Part shown: positions 47,162 to 56,131 of the stretch, piece by piece
Layout: every line of letters begins with the position of its first letter
Numbering within the stretch: position 1 is the stretch's first letter
Source: Pseudomonadota bacterium
GTDB taxonomy: Bacteria; Pseudomonadota; Alphaproteobacteria; Rhodobacterales; Rhodobacteraceae
Assembly (NCBI GenBank): GCA_020161615.1
Contig: JAIUPD010000011.1
Location: 62,001 to 126,000 of the forward strand
Direction: 5' to 3'
DNA: 64,000 nucleotides
Translations under genes and position numbers: made by a program
The notes under the pieces: model-generated
What the model saw: only the letters and a program-made list of their open reading frames with translations
The model's database searches: none
Told to the model about the DNA's origin: nothing

Positions 47162-48100
47162 TCAGGGATGGGCGGGACGCGGGACGATCCGGCCCGGCGC
47201 GTCCTCGGCCAGCCGGCCCTTGAGCAGCCAGTCGGCGGCCAGCGGCCAGAGATTGCCCTCGAACCGGTTATGGAAAAAGGCGAAATGGCCGATCTCGGGC
47301 ACGCCGATATCGGCGGGGGCGATGCGCCAATGGGTCCGCTCGGCCTCGGAGTAATAACCCAGCAGACGCTCGGCCGCGGCCTCGGTGCAGAAGGGATCGT
47401 CGGTGAGGCCGATAGCCAGAAGCCGCGCCCGCGTCGCCCCATGCCGAAGCGCCAGCGCCGCCGGGTCCAGCGCCGAGGCGACGCTATGCTCGAACCGAGG
47501 ACCCATCCCGCTCCAGTCACGAACCACTCCACGCGGCACATCCTCCAGCCAGCCCAGCCGGGCGCCGGGGAAATAGCCCAGAACCCGGGTGACAGCGGGC
47601 ATGAAGAGGTGCCATTTCAGATACATCCCGCGCCGCTGGTCCGCCGCGAAATCGCGCCAATAGGCGAATTGCGCGCCCACCGTGACCACCCTTTCCAGCC
47701 GCGCGGCACTTTCCGCCAGCCCCAGGGCAAAGCCGCCGATGGAATGCCCCACCGCGCAGAGCGCCCGGTCCGGCCAGCGCCCGGCGGCATAGGCCAGCAC
47801 CGCCTCGGCATCGAGGATCCCCCAGTCGATCCAGCCAGCCGGCAAGTGCCGCAAGGGGATCGAGCGCGACTCGCCGATGCCGCGGTAATCGAAGGTCAGG
47901 ACCGTCGCGCCCTGCCCCGCCAGCCAAGCCGCGAACCGGGCGTAATAGCGCGCGCGCACCGCGGTCGCCGCATGGATCACCACCACCGGCCCGCCATTGC
48001 CCTGCCAGATCCCGCCGCGGATCGGATAGCCATCCTGCGCCGGAACCTCGAACCGCTCTTCCGCGATCATCGGCCGTGTCTCGTGTTCTGCTGTCTGCAT
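47162..48100 (-). CDS. Alpha/beta hydrolase
   Basis: 312 residues, alpha/beta-hydrolase fold. The nucleophile elbow is GHSIGG; VLTFDYRGIGES precedes it and the catalytic His is probably in IGHFAFFHNR. Start at 48100 (MQTAEHETRPM); the M at residue 11 is an alternative. The substrate is unknown. Confidence 0.85.
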   Translation of the reverse strand: MQTAEHETRPMIAEERFEVPAQDGYPIRGGIWQGNGGPVVVIHAATAVRARYYARFAAWLAGQGATVLTFDYRGIGESRSIPLRHLPAGWIDWGILDAEAVLAYAAGRWPDRALCAVGHSIGGFALGLAESAARLERVVTVGAQFAYWRDFAADQRRGMYLKWHLFMPAVTRVLGYFPGARLGWLEDVPRGVVRDWSGMGPRFEHSVASALDPAALALRHGATRARLLAIGLTDDPFCTEAAAERLLGYYSEAERTHWRIAPADIGVPEIGHFAFFHNRFEGNLWPLAADWLLKGRLAEDAPGRIVPRPAHP

Positions 48101-48239
48101 GGGCCTTCGGTTCCGACACGTCCCCCGGAACGTCGCGCAGATCGGCGGGGCGGCCAAGTGACCTTTTCTAAGAGACGGCTGAGGGCAATTCAATTGCAGG
48201 GCGGGTCGCTTGGGCGCTTTCTGCGGATCAGGAGGCCCC

Positions 48240-48758
48240 ATGACCCAAGCGCCGAAAATCCCCGCCCCCATCGTCCGGCTGAACGATCTGCCGCTCTCGC
48301 CCCAGACCCACGGCCGCCGCTTTGTCGCCGCCATGGCTTCCATCGCCGCCCCCCTTGGCGCCACGCATCTGGGCGCCAGGCTGGTCGAGGTGCCGCCGGG
48401 CAAGGCCGCCTGGCCCTTCCACGCCCATCATGCGAATGACGAGATGTTCGTCATCCTCTCGGGCAGCGGTGAGTTGCGCTTCGGCGCCGGGCGCCATGCG
48501 GTCGGCCCCGGGATGGTGGCGATCTGTCCCGCAGGCGGGGCGGAGACAGCGCATCAGCTGATCGCCGGCCCGGCGGAGCCCCTGCGCTATCTCGCCATCA
48601 GCACCATGCGCGAACCCGATGTGATGGAATACCCTGACAGCGGCAAGATCACCGTCTTCGCCGGGGCCGCGCCCGGGGGCGACAAGGCGCGGCGCCGGGT
48701 GGCGGCCTCGTTCCGCGCCGGCGATGCGGTGGATTACTGGGAGGGAGAGGAGGCGTGA
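48240..48758 (+). CDS. Cupin-domain protein
   Basis: 172 residues. Cupin motifs: WPFHAHHANDEMFVILSGSGELRF (His ligands) and GPGMVAICPAGGAETAHQL. AGGAGG precedes the ATG. The stop overlaps the next gene start (GTGA), so it is coupled with the HCCA-isomerase-like gene. Its role is unknown. Confidence 0.85.
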   Translation: MTQAPKIPAPIVRLNDLPLSPQTHGRRFVAAMASIAAPLGATHLGARLVEVPPGKAAWPFHAHHANDEMFVILSGSGELRFGAGRHAVGPGMVAICPAGGAETAHQLIAGPAEPLRYLAISTMREPDVMEYPDSGKITVFAGAAPGGDKARRRVAASFRAGDAVDYWEGEEA

Positions 48759-49354
48759 GCGCCCTTGAATTCTGGTTCGACTTCTCCTCGGGCTACGCTT
48801 TCTTCGCCGCGCAGGAGGTCGAGGGGCTGGCCGCGCGGCTGGGGCGTCCGCTGCTGTGGCGGCCCTTTCTGCTGGGCTCAGCCTACAAGGTCACGGGCGC
48901 GCGCGGGCTTTCCGCCACGCCCCTGAAGCGCGACTATGCCCGGCGCGACTGGGCACGGATCGCCCGGCAGCAAGGCCTTGGCTTCACCCTGCCCGCCGAC
49001 CATCCCCGTATCGCCCTGCCGGCCACCCGCGCCTTCTACTGGATCGAGGGCCAGTGCCCAGACCGTGCCCCCGCCTTTGCCCGCCGCGTCTTTGCTGCCT
49101 ATTACGGCGCGGGGCTCGACACGGCCTCGCCCGAGGCCGTCGCCGCGCTGGCGCCGGACTTCGGCCTTGAGGCCGAGGCCCTGCTGGCGGGAATCGCCGC
49201 CCCCGGATTGAAGGACCGCGTGCGGCGGATCGGCGAGGAGGCGGTGGCACGCGGCATCTTTGGCTCGCCTTTCTTCGTCCTCGACGGGGAACCGTTCTGG
49301 GGCTGGGACCGCATGGCGATGCTGGAGGATTGGGGGCGGCGCGGCGGATGGTAG
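48755..49354 (+). CDS. 2-hydroxychromene-2-carboxylate isomerase-like (DsbA/GST kappa family)
   Basis: 199 residues from a GTG. FWFDFSSGYAFFAAQEVEGLA is the thioredoxin-fold start with a serine in place of a CXXC; IFGSPFFVLDGEPFWGWDRM is the C-terminal family signature. Family members are glutathione-dependent isomerases of aromatic degradation, but no pathway genes are adjacent, so the substrate is open. Confidence 0.88.
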   Translation: MSALEFWFDFSSGYAFFAAQEVEGLAARLGRPLLWRPFLLGSAYKVTGARGLSATPLKRDYARRDWARIARQQGLGFTLPADHPRIALPATRAFYWIEGQCPDRAPAFARRVFAAYYGAGLDTASPEAVAALAPDFGLEAEALLAGIAAPGLKDRVRRIGEEAVARGIFGSPFFVLDGEPFWGWDRMAMLEDWGRRGGW

Positions 49355-49821
49355 CCACCGTTCGGACCCTCACGGCGAGGGATGCCCCGGCGCTGGCCCG
49401 GCTGATGAGCGCCTATCGCGCGGCGATGGAGGACGGCACGGACCGGCCGGTGACGGCGGACGACGCCCGCGCGCTGATCCTCGGGGCCGGGAACGACCGG
49501 CTGCTGCTCGGCGCGGAAGTCCAGGGCACGCTCTGCGCCTTCGCCCTCGCCTTCGACCTGCCCGAGATCATCGCCGGGGGCCGCGCCGGGCAACTCGACG
49601 ACCTTTTTGTCGCACCCGAGGCACGGGGCAAGGGCCTGGCCCGCGCCCTGATCGCGGAACTCGCCGGGATCGGCTGGGCGCGGGGCTGGAGCCACCTTCG
49701 CTGGCTGGTGCCCCGGAGCAATCTGCGCGCCAGACGGCTCTATCAGACCATCGCCGAACCCGCGCCCTGGGACAGTTTCCGCCTCGTCCTGCGGGATCGG
49801 CCCGGGGCCTCGTCCGGCTGA
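49348..49821 (+). CDS. GNAT-family N-acetyltransferase
   Basis: 157 residues, acetyl-CoA site LDDLFVAPEARGKGLARALIAEL. Start ATG at 49348 lies inside the end of the preceding gene. Overlaps convergently by 79 bp with the XRE gene on the other strand. Substrate unknown. Confidence 0.85.
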   Translation: MVATVRTLTARDAPALARLMSAYRAAMEDGTDRPVTADDARALILGAGNDRLLLGAEVQGTLCAFALAFDLPEIIAGGRAGQLDDLFVAPEARGKGLARALIAELAGIGWARGWSHLRWLVPRSNLRARRLYQTIAEPAPWDSFRLVLRDRPGASSG

Positions 49822-50000
49822 AAGATCGGCTCAATCGGCAGGCCAAGAAGCCCGGCCAGCCGGAAGGCCAAGGAAAAGCTCGGATCATCGCGCCCGCGTT
49901 CCAGTGCGTTGACCGTCCGGCGCGAGACATCGGGCCGCCGGGTCAGTTCGGATTGCGACCAGCCCCGCCCCTGCCCCCGCTCGGTGATGCGGTTCTTCAT
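49743..50000 (-). CDS. Small XRE-family regulator
   Basis: 85 residues; helix-turn-helix MKNRITERGQGRGWSQSELTRRPDVSRRTVNALERGRDDPS resembles the small XRE regulators paired with a membrane protein. The last ~20 residues (beyond IFQPDE) extend antisense into the GNAT gene and look unlike the family, as if an original stop were lost. Its ATG overlaps (ATGA) the end of the decayed membrane gene upstream. Confidence 0.75.
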   Translation of the reverse strand: MKNRITERGQGRGWSQSELTRRPDVSRRTVNALERGRDDPSFSLAFRLAGLLGLPIEPIFQPDEAPGRSRRTRRKLSQGAGSAMV

Positions 50001-50248
50001 CGGATGCGGAGGCGGCCGACCAGCAGGCCCGCGACCCGCAGCGTCGGCCTGACCGGCCAGACCATGACCACCGACAGCCGCGGCCGGCCGACACCCTACA
50101 GAAGCCCGTCGCCACAGGTCAAAAGCGCCGTGCTCGCGGAAGCCAGGGCCAGCGCCTCGACCTGCTGCTTGCGCTGCATCCCCTCGCCCGCCGTGCCCTC
50201 GGCCAGCCGCCGTTGCGACAGCACCAGCAACCCGATATGGGCGTCAAG
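49997..50248 (-). pseudogene. Decayed membrane-protein gene upstream of XRE
   Basis: On the minus strand the frame reads LDAHIGLLVLSQRRLAEG...VEALALASASTALLTCGDGLL, then a TAG (50096-50098), then GVGRPRLSVVMVWPV...AGLLVGRLRIR and a TGA overlapping the XRE start. The two halves read as one protein split by a nonsense codon, the C-terminal part of a membrane protein that I believe partners this XRE type. No intact N-terminus is visible. Confidence 0.5.
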
Positions 50249-50354
50249 CCCCGGTGTAGGTCCCCGCCTCCGCCCATCGGCCCGCCCCCTGCAACGTTTC
50301 CTTCACAAGTACCCGTCCGCCATGGCCCCCCTGGCAGGCACCTTCTGCACCCGA

Positions 50355-50813
50355 TCACCCCAGCGCCAGCCGGTAGCGCCGCGCGGCGTCGGGTGCCGCG
50401 ATCCGGTCGTAGAGCCGCTGCGCGGCGTGGTTGTGGGCCTCGGTTTCCCATTCGATCCGGCGCCAGCCCGCGGCCCGGCCCCCCTCGGCCAGATGCGCGA
50501 TCAGCCGCTCGCCCAGACCCCGGCGCCGGGCGAAGGGCGCGATCCAGAGGTCCTCCAGGATCGCCACGGGGCGCGCGCTGAACGTGTGCTGGCGCAGCAC
50601 CACATGGGCAAGGCCCGCGGGCCGCCCCTCGACCCGGACCAGCCAGCCCAGCAGCGGCTCCGCCGGGTCCAGAAGCCGCTGCCAGATCACCGGCAGATCG
50701 GCAAAGGCGACATCGGGCGCCCGGAAATGCCGGAGATTCTCGTGCCAGAGGACCTCCCAATCGGCGCGATCCGCGGCCGCAAGGCGCCCGATCTCGATTG
50801 CCTCACCGTCCAT
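50355..50813 (-). CDS. GNAT-family N-acetyltransferase
   Basis: 152 residues. Acetyl-CoA motif ILEDLWIAPFARRRGLGERLIAHL and C-terminal EAHNHAAQRLYDRI. Starts directly at the stop of the upstream LysR gene, so the two are probably one transcript. Substrate unknown. Confidence 0.88.
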   Translation of the reverse strand: MDGEAIEIGRLAAADRADWEVLWHENLRHFRAPDVAFADLPVIWQRLLDPAEPLLGWLVRVEGRPAGLAHVVLRQHTFSARPVAILEDLWIAPFARRRGLGERLIAHLAEGGRAAGWRRIEWETEAHNHAAQRLYDRIAAPDAARRYRLALG

Positions 50814-51749
50814 TCAGCCCTCTCCTGTCGTCAGCCCGACCCTCGCCCGTTCCCCGGCCGAGGCCTCGACCATCCAGCGGCTCAGGTTGCGCACCCGCCG
50901 ATCGCGGGCCAGTGCCTCGGGGTAGACGAGGTAATAGCCGCCCCCGGTATCGACCCGATGCGCGAACAGCGGCGTTAGCCGGCCCGCGCCCACGTCGAAG
51001 GCGGCGATCTCGACCCCGGCCAGCGCCACGCCTGCCCCGTCCATCGCCGCGCGCAGGGCCAGCCCCGCGCTGTCGACCATCATCACCGCCGCGGGCTGGA
51101 TCGGGCCGCCCGGCAGGGTGGCGTTCCAGCGGGCATAATTCTCCTTGCGATGGACGGACAGGAACAGCGTCATGCCGCCGATGCGCGCGCGCATTGCCCC
51201 CGGATCGAGCCCGCTCAAGCCGGGCGCCCCGAAAAGGCCCACGGTTTCGCAGAAGAGCAGATCCGCGCGCAGCCCCTCCCATTGCCCCTGACCATGCCGG
51301 ACGGCCGCATCGGCCACCCCGGCGGCCAGGTCCACCGCCTCCTGCGTGGTGGAAATCAGCAGATCGAAGCCGTTCCTCTCGAAGGGATAGCGGGTGAGCC
51401 GGGGCGAGAACCAATGCGCGGCGAAGGTGGGCAGCATCGACAGTCTGAGCGGCCCGGTGTTGCGATCCTGCCTGAGGCCGCCGACCGCCTCGATGATCCG
51501 GGCGAAACCGTCACTCAGATCCGGGGCAAGCCGCGCGCCCGCCTCGGTCAGTTCCAGCGCCGGGCCGACCCGCCGCATCAGCGTCAGGCCCAGCGCATCC
51601 TCGAGCCCGCGCAGCTGGTGGCTGACGGCCGAGGGCGTCACCCCCAGTTCCAGCGCCGCCTCCTTGATCGAAAGATGACGCGCCGCAGCCTCGAAGGCGC
51701 GCAGCGCGTTCAAGGGGACGGTCAGTCGATGGGGTCCGTTTCTATCCAT
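50814..51749 (-). CDS. LysR-family regulator (GcvA-like)
   Basis: 311 residues: helix-turn-helix NALRAFEAAARHLSIKEAALELGVTPSAVSHQLRGLE, then the effector-binding domain. The N-terminus resembles GcvA-type LysR proteins. GAGGA 3-5 nt before ATG 51749. Divergent from the class IV aminotransferase gene (141 bp), its likely target. Confidence 0.9.
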   Translation of the reverse strand: MDRNGPHRLTVPLNALRAFEAAARHLSIKEAALELGVTPSAVSHQLRGLEDALGLTLMRRVGPALELTEAGARLAPDLSDGFARIIEAVGGLRQDRNTGPLRLSMLPTFAAHWFSPRLTRYPFERNGFDLLISTTQEAVDLAAGVADAAVRHGQGQWEGLRADLLFCETVGLFGAPGLSGLDPGAMRARIGGMTLFLSVHRKENYARWNATLPGGPIQPAAVMMVDSAGLALRAAMDGAGVALAGVEIAAFDVGAGRLTPLFAHRVDTGGGYYLVYPEALARDRRVRNLSRWMVEASAGERARVGLTTGEG

Positions 51750-51890
51750 GCATCCTCGCACCCGGCACTATCGCCGATCCGGGACGCGAAGCGAACGGGG
51801 CTTTCTCATCCCCGCGTGAAAAAGGCTCACTCGCCAGCGCCCGCCCCAGCCCCGAGACTGGGGCCGACCCGCAACCGAGGACGCGCCCGC

Positions 51891-52775
51891 ATGCCCATCG
51901 ACGCCGCAACCGCCCCCCGGGCCGCAGCCTGTGGCCCGGTCTGGATCGACGGATCGCTGATCGCCGCGGACGAGGCCCGGCTGCCCCTGCTCAGCCATTC
52001 CCTGCAACACGGCGATGCCGTTTACGAGGGGATCCGCGCCTATGGCACCCGGCTCTTTCTGGGACACGAGCATTTCCGCCGGCTGGGCCGTTCGGCCCGG
52101 CGCCTTGGCTACACGCTGCCCTGGCGGGTCGATGAACTGCTGGCCGCGGCGGCCGCGGTCCTCTGGGCCGGGGGTCTGCGCGACGCCTATCTGCGCCCTC
52201 TCGTCTGGCGGGGCGGCGAAGGCCTGGTGCCGGCGGGCCGGAGGGGCCCGGTGCACGCCGCCATCACGGCCTGGGCAGATCCGCCGCGTGGCACGGGGCT
52301 GCGCCTTGTCCTCTCGGACTGGCGTCGCCCCGCGCCCGACACGGCCCCCACGGCGGCGAAATGCGCGGGGCTCGACCTGACCGGCAGCCTGGCGCGAGCC
52401 GCCGCCACCCGCAGTGGCCATGACGACGCGCTGATGCTGGACGGCGCGGGCCGGGTGGCAGGGACCACCGCCGCCAATATCGTGCTGGTCCGGGGCGGCG
52501 CGCTTCTCTCGCCCGAGCCCGGCTGCTTTCTGGACAGCCTGACAAAACGGCATGTCTTCGCCCTGGCCCGGACCCTTGGCCTGCCGGTGCGGGAGGGGAC
52601 GGTCACCCTCGCCGATCTCGACGCGGCGGAGGAGGTCTTCGTCACCGGCACGCTGGTCGAGCTCTGCCCGGTCCTGTCGCTCGACCGGCCCGGCCAGCGC
52701 CGCAGCTGGCAACCGGGACCGGTCACTGCCGCGCTGCGCCAGGCCTTCGACGCCTCGACCCGGGCTCAGGCGTAA
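51891..52775 (+). CDS. Class IV (branched-chain-like) aminotransferase
   Basis: 294-residue PLP enzyme. Fold-type IV features: the N-terminal SHSLQHGDAVYEGIRAYGTRLF, the probable PLP lysine K157 in TAAKCAG, and the substrate-cofactor segment GRVAGTTAANIVLV followed by EEVFVTGTLVELCPV. Similar to BCAT/D-amino-acid transaminases; substrate not certain. Probably controlled by the divergent LysR. Confidence 0.88.
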   Translation: MPIDAATAPRAAACGPVWIDGSLIAADEARLPLLSHSLQHGDAVYEGIRAYGTRLFLGHEHFRRLGRSARRLGYTLPWRVDELLAAAAAVLWAGGLRDAYLRPLVWRGGEGLVPAGRRGPVHAAITAWADPPRGTGLRLVLSDWRRPAPDTAPTAAKCAGLDLTGSLARAAATRSGHDDALMLDGAGRVAGTTAANIVLVRGGALLSPEPGCFLDSLTKRHVFALARTLGLPVREGTVTLADLDAAEEVFVTGTLVELCPVLSLDRPGQRRSWQPGPVTAALRQAFDASTRAQA

Positions 52776-53506
52776 TGCCAGACCAGCACCAGTCCCAGAC
52801 AGACCACGACGACCCGCAGGACCTGCGGCTTCACCCGCCGCGCCAGCCTGCCGCCCAGGACGCCACCCAGCGCCGCGCCCAGAAAGACCAGCGCGGCCGG
52901 TCCCCAGGCCACCGCGCCGCCCAGCGCGAAGATCAGCACCGCGATGCTGGTGGCGAGCGTCGCCAGGGCGTTTTTCACCACATTCTGCCGCCGCAGATCG
53001 GCATCCCCGGTCACCACCAGCAAGGCCAGCAACAAGACCCCCAGCCCCGCGCCGAAATAGCCGCCATAGAGCGCCACCGCGCCCTCGGCGATCGCGGCGG
53101 CGCCGGGCGCGATCCGCGCCTGCCGGCGGGCCAGCCAGCGGTTGACCAGGGGCCCCACGGCGAACAGCAACGTCGCAAAGAGCAGGAGCCAGGGGATCAG
53201 CCGGCGGAACACCGCATCGCCCGAGACCAGCAGCAGCCCCGCCCCCAGCGCGGATGCGAGGGTGAAGACCGCCACCCGCCACGGCCGCGCGCCCAGTTCC
53301 TGCCGCAGCAGCGCGCCTTCGCCGATCAGGCTGGCCGCATGGCCGGGCCAGATCGCCAGGGCGCTGGTCGCGCCGGCCGCGACCGGCGGCAGACCCACCG
53401 CCAGCAGTGCCGGAAAGGTAAAGAACGTGCCCCCGCCCGCCACCGCGTTGCAAAGCCCGCCCAGCAACCCCGCCCCCGCCAGCAGGGCCATTTCTGTGAT
53501 CTGCAT
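52766..53506 (-). CDS. TSUP-family (TauE/SafE) permease
   Basis: 246 residues with seven or so helices: MQITEMALLAGAGLLGGLCNAVAGGGTFFTFPALLAVGLPP (family start), GYFGAGLGVLLLALL, and C-terminal LGGVLGGRLARRVKP. GGAGG precedes the ATG 53506. TSUP permeases move sulfonates, sulfite or organic anions. Divergent from an AraC regulator; overlaps the aminotransferase end by 10 bp. Confidence 0.88.
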   Translation of the reverse strand: MQITEMALLAGAGLLGGLCNAVAGGGTFFTFPALLAVGLPPVAAGATSALAIWPGHAASLIGEGALLRQELGARPWRVAVFTLASALGAGLLLVSGDAVFRRLIPWLLLFATLLFAVGPLVNRWLARRQARIAPGAAAIAEGAVALYGGYFGAGLGVLLLALLVVTGDADLRRQNVVKNALATLATSIAVLIFALGGAVAWGPAALVFLGAALGGVLGGRLARRVKPQVLRVVVVCLGLVLVWHYA

Positions 53507-53597
53507 GAAATCCTCCACCACCGGGCCCCGGAAATCTGACACAGGGGCTGGAAAAATGTATCGCGCCGGTGTCGGGTGATGTCGCGGAGGTGCCAGC

Positions 53598-54362
53598 ATG
53601 CAACAGGACGCAATCGGCGGCTTTGTCGAAGAGGACAGCCCGGTCATCGGCGTCGTCACCGGCTTTACGCCCGCCACCATGCCCGAAACCCATGCCCACC
53701 GGCGCGGCCAGCTGGCCTGGTGCCCCGACCGGCCGGTGACGGTAGAGACGGGGGCCGCGCTGCATCTCGTCGCGCCCGGGACAGCGATCTGGCTGCCGCC
53801 CGGTCATCCGCACCGGATCCGGGCCGCCGGCGCGCGGCAGTCCGTGAACCTCTATACGCAGCCGGGCGCGGCGCCTCTGCCCGCCGAACCCGCGCCTTTC
53901 CTGTTGGCGGCGCTGGAGCGCGAGCTGGTTCTGGCCCTCGCCGAAGCCTCCCGCGCCGACCGGCGCGAGCCCGCTTTCGCGCGGTTGGTCGCGGTGCTGT
54001 GGGACCGGCTCGACCACCCGTCCGCGACCCCCTCGCTGCCCCTGCCCGCCGACCCCCGGCTGCGACGCATCGCGCTGGCGCATCTCGATGGCGACGACAC
54101 CGCGCTGGACCGCTGGGCCGGGACGCTCGGCCTGTCGCGCCGCAGCCTGCAACGTCTGGTCACCCGCGAGACGGGGCAGAACTGGGCCGGCTGGACACGC
54201 GCGCTGCGGCTCGCCCGGGGGCTGGCGCCGCTGATGGCCGGCCAAAGCGTCCAGAGTGCCGCCCATGCCGCGGGCTATGCCACCGCCAGCGGCTTCGTCG
54301 CCGCCTTCCACGCCGCCCATGGCATCACACCCGGCCAGCTGCAGCGCCGCATCGGCGGCTGA
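53598..54362 (+). CDS. AraC-family regulator
   Basis: 254 residues: cupin-like N-terminal sensor (VIGVVTGFTPATMPETHAHRRGQLAWC) and C-terminal double helix-turn-helix (LDRWAGTLGLSRRSLQRLVTRETG...SVQSAAHAAGYATASGFVAAFHAAHGITP). GGAGG upstream. Divergent from the TSUP permease, which it may regulate. Confidence 0.92.
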   Translation: MQQDAIGGFVEEDSPVIGVVTGFTPATMPETHAHRRGQLAWCPDRPVTVETGAALHLVAPGTAIWLPPGHPHRIRAAGARQSVNLYTQPGAAPLPAEPAPFLLAALERELVLALAEASRADRREPAFARLVAVLWDRLDHPSATPSLPLPADPRLRRIALAHLDGDDTALDRWAGTLGLSRRSLQRLVTRETGQNWAGWTRALRLARGLAPLMAGQSVQSAAHAAGYATASGFVAAFHAAHGITPGQLQRRIGG

Positions 54363-54364
54363 GG

Positions 54365-54997
54365 TCATCCCGCCCGCCGCTCCAACACCAGCCGCAGGGC
54401 GAAGGCGATCAGCACGCTGCCGGTCACCCCGTCCAGGATCCGCGGCAGGCGAGGCCCGCCCAGCGCCCGCTGGAACGGGATCGTCGCCGCGGTGATGGCG
54501 GCGAAGAACACGAGGCCCATTGCCGCATGGATCCCCGCCAGCAGCACGCTGAACGGCACCACCGGCACACCGGCCGGCAGGAACTGCGGCAGGAAGCTGA
54601 GGTAGAAGACCCCGACCTTGGGGTTGAGCAGATTGGTCATCACGCCCCGCAGGAACCAATTGGGCGCCGCCGGGGCCGCGACCTGCGGCAGGCCCGGTGC
54701 CTGGGGCCGTGCCGCCGCACGCAGCATGCCCAGCCCCAGCCAGATCAGATAGGCCGCGCCTGCCAGTTGCAGCAGCCGGTAGGCGAGGTCGGACACGGCC
54801 AGCACCGCCCCCAGACCCAGCGCCGCGATCAGCCCCCAGGCCAGAACGCCGGTGACCACCCCCGCCCCGGCCAGCATCGCCCGGCGCGGCCCCTCGACCG
54901 CCGCCGTGCGCAGGACCAGCGCGGTGTCCAGCCCCGGGGTGACGGTCAGCAACGCCGCCGCCAGCGAAAAGCCCAGCAATGCCGTGGTGATGTCCAT
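54365..54997 (-). CDS. LysE-family exporter
   Basis: 210 residues, six helices, N-terminal TVTPGLDTALVLRTAAVEGPRRAM and MTNLLNPKVGVFYLSFLPQF of the RhtB/LysE family. It lies 3 bp after the hydrolase gene on the same strand. A divergent Lrp regulator is upstream of the pair. Confidence 0.9.
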   Translation of the reverse strand: MDITTALLGFSLAAALLTVTPGLDTALVLRTAAVEGPRRAMLAGAGVVTGVLAWGLIAALGLGAVLAVSDLAYRLLQLAGAAYLIWLGLGMLRAAARPQAPGLPQVAAPAAPNWFLRGVMTNLLNPKVGVFYLSFLPQFLPAGVPVVPFSVLLAGIHAAMGLVFFAAITAATIPFQRALGGPRLPRILDGVTGSVLIAFALRLVLERRAG

Positions 54998-55000
54998 GTC

Positions 55001-55546
55001 TTACGCTCCGATCTCCTGCAGGAATGCCGCGAGGATCGCCTGCCCCTCGGGCCACTCGCCCAGCTTCGCGGCGCCGTTCAGATGACCGCGCGCCCCGAGA
55101 CGCAGCGCCCGGGCGCCCTGCGCCTCGGCCCAGCCTATCGCCTTGCCCCCCGGGTCATAGGGATCGTCGTCGCTGGCGACCGCCAGAACCGGCTGCGCGC
55201 CGAACCCCGCCCCGGGCAGCAAGCCAAAGGCCCGCGCCGCGGCCGGAAAGGCGGGACCCTCGGGATCGGGCACCGCCACCAGAAAGGCCGCCGCGACGGG
55301 CAGCGCCGAGGCGGCACGCCACTGGGCGAAGAGCAGGCAGCCCAGCGAATGACAGAGCAGGACCGGCGGCCGGGGCGCGGCGGCCACCGCCCGCTCCAGG
55401 GCCGCGATCCAGTCGCCGAGGTCCGGCCGATCCCAGGAATCCGGCGCGGTACGGCAGACCGACGGCCAGAGCCGCTGCCATTGGCTTTGCCAATGATCGG
55501 GTCCCGAATTGCCGATCCCCGGCACCATGACGAAACACTGCTTCAT
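55001..55546 (-). CDS. RBBP9/YdeN-type alpha/beta hydrolase
   Basis: 181 residues: MKQCFVMVPGIGNSGPDHWQSQWQ and the nucleophile elbow LLCHSLGC, with the His in GHLNGAAKLGEWPEG; this is the short RBBP9/YdeN serine hydrolase form. First gene of a pair with the LysE exporter; divergent from an Lrp-type regulator. Confidence 0.9.
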   Translation of the reverse strand: MKQCFVMVPGIGNSGPDHWQSQWQRLWPSVCRTAPDSWDRPDLGDWIAALERAVAAAPRPPVLLCHSLGCLLFAQWRAASALPVAAAFLVAVPDPEGPAFPAAARAFGLLPGAGFGAQPVLAVASDDDPYDPGGKAIGWAEAQGARALRLGARGHLNGAAKLGEWPEGQAILAAFLQEIGA

Positions 55547-55663
55547 GAGTCGCTCCTGACCACCGCCTGCCCCGAGTGTCGTTGCCCGAGCAAAGGCTGG
55601 GAATGGCGACTCATCGGAATTTGCGCCAATCTGCCGATGATTTAACGGAACTTAGTGCTCCCC

Positions 55664-56119
55664 ATGCCAGCCCCTGACCTCGACCGCCTGGACATCGCCA
55701 TTCTGGAAGCGTTGCAGGACAACGCCCGCACCCCGCTTTCCGAAATCGGGCGGCGCATTGGCCTGTCGCAACCGGCGATCTCGGAGCGGGTGAAACGGCT
55801 GGAGGAGCGCGGCATCATCGCGGGATATGTGGCGCGGCTGGACCCGGCCGCGCTGGGGCTTGGCATGATGGCAATCATCCGCGTGAAAACGACGCATGAG
55901 CATATCCAGCCCGCCCTGCGCGCCTTCGCGCAGATGCCGCCGGTGATCGAGGTTCACCGCCTCACCGGTGAGGATTGCTTCCTGCTCAAGGTGCTGGTGC
56001 CCAGCCCGGGGCAGTTGGAAAGCATCGTCGACACCATCGCCCGCTTCGGCGCGGTGACAACCTCGCTCGTGCTGCGTTCGGAACCCGCCAAACCGCTGGG
56101 CAAGGCCCTGCTGGGCTGA
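55664..56119 (+). CDS. Lrp/AsnC-family regulator
   Basis: 151 residues: helix-turn-helix DLDRLDIAILEALQDNARTPLSEIGRRIGLSQPAISERVKRLEE and RAM domain (HRLTGEDCFLLKVLVPS). A GTG at 55655 is also possible; I chose ATG 55664. Divergent from the hydrolase-LysE pair, its likely target. Confidence 0.92.
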   Translation: MPAPDLDRLDIAILEALQDNARTPLSEIGRRIGLSQPAISERVKRLEERGIIAGYVARLDPAALGLGMMAIIRVKTTHEHIQPALRAFAQMPPVIEVHRLTGEDCFLLKVLVPSPGQLESIVDTIARFGAVTTSLVLRSEPAKPLGKALLG

Positions 56120-56131
56120 GGCGATCGCCGT

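Noticed and set aside
53576-55645. Long open frame across araC, lysE and ydeN
   Set aside because: It is a GC-rich shadow; real genes in this stretch have domain motifs in other frames.
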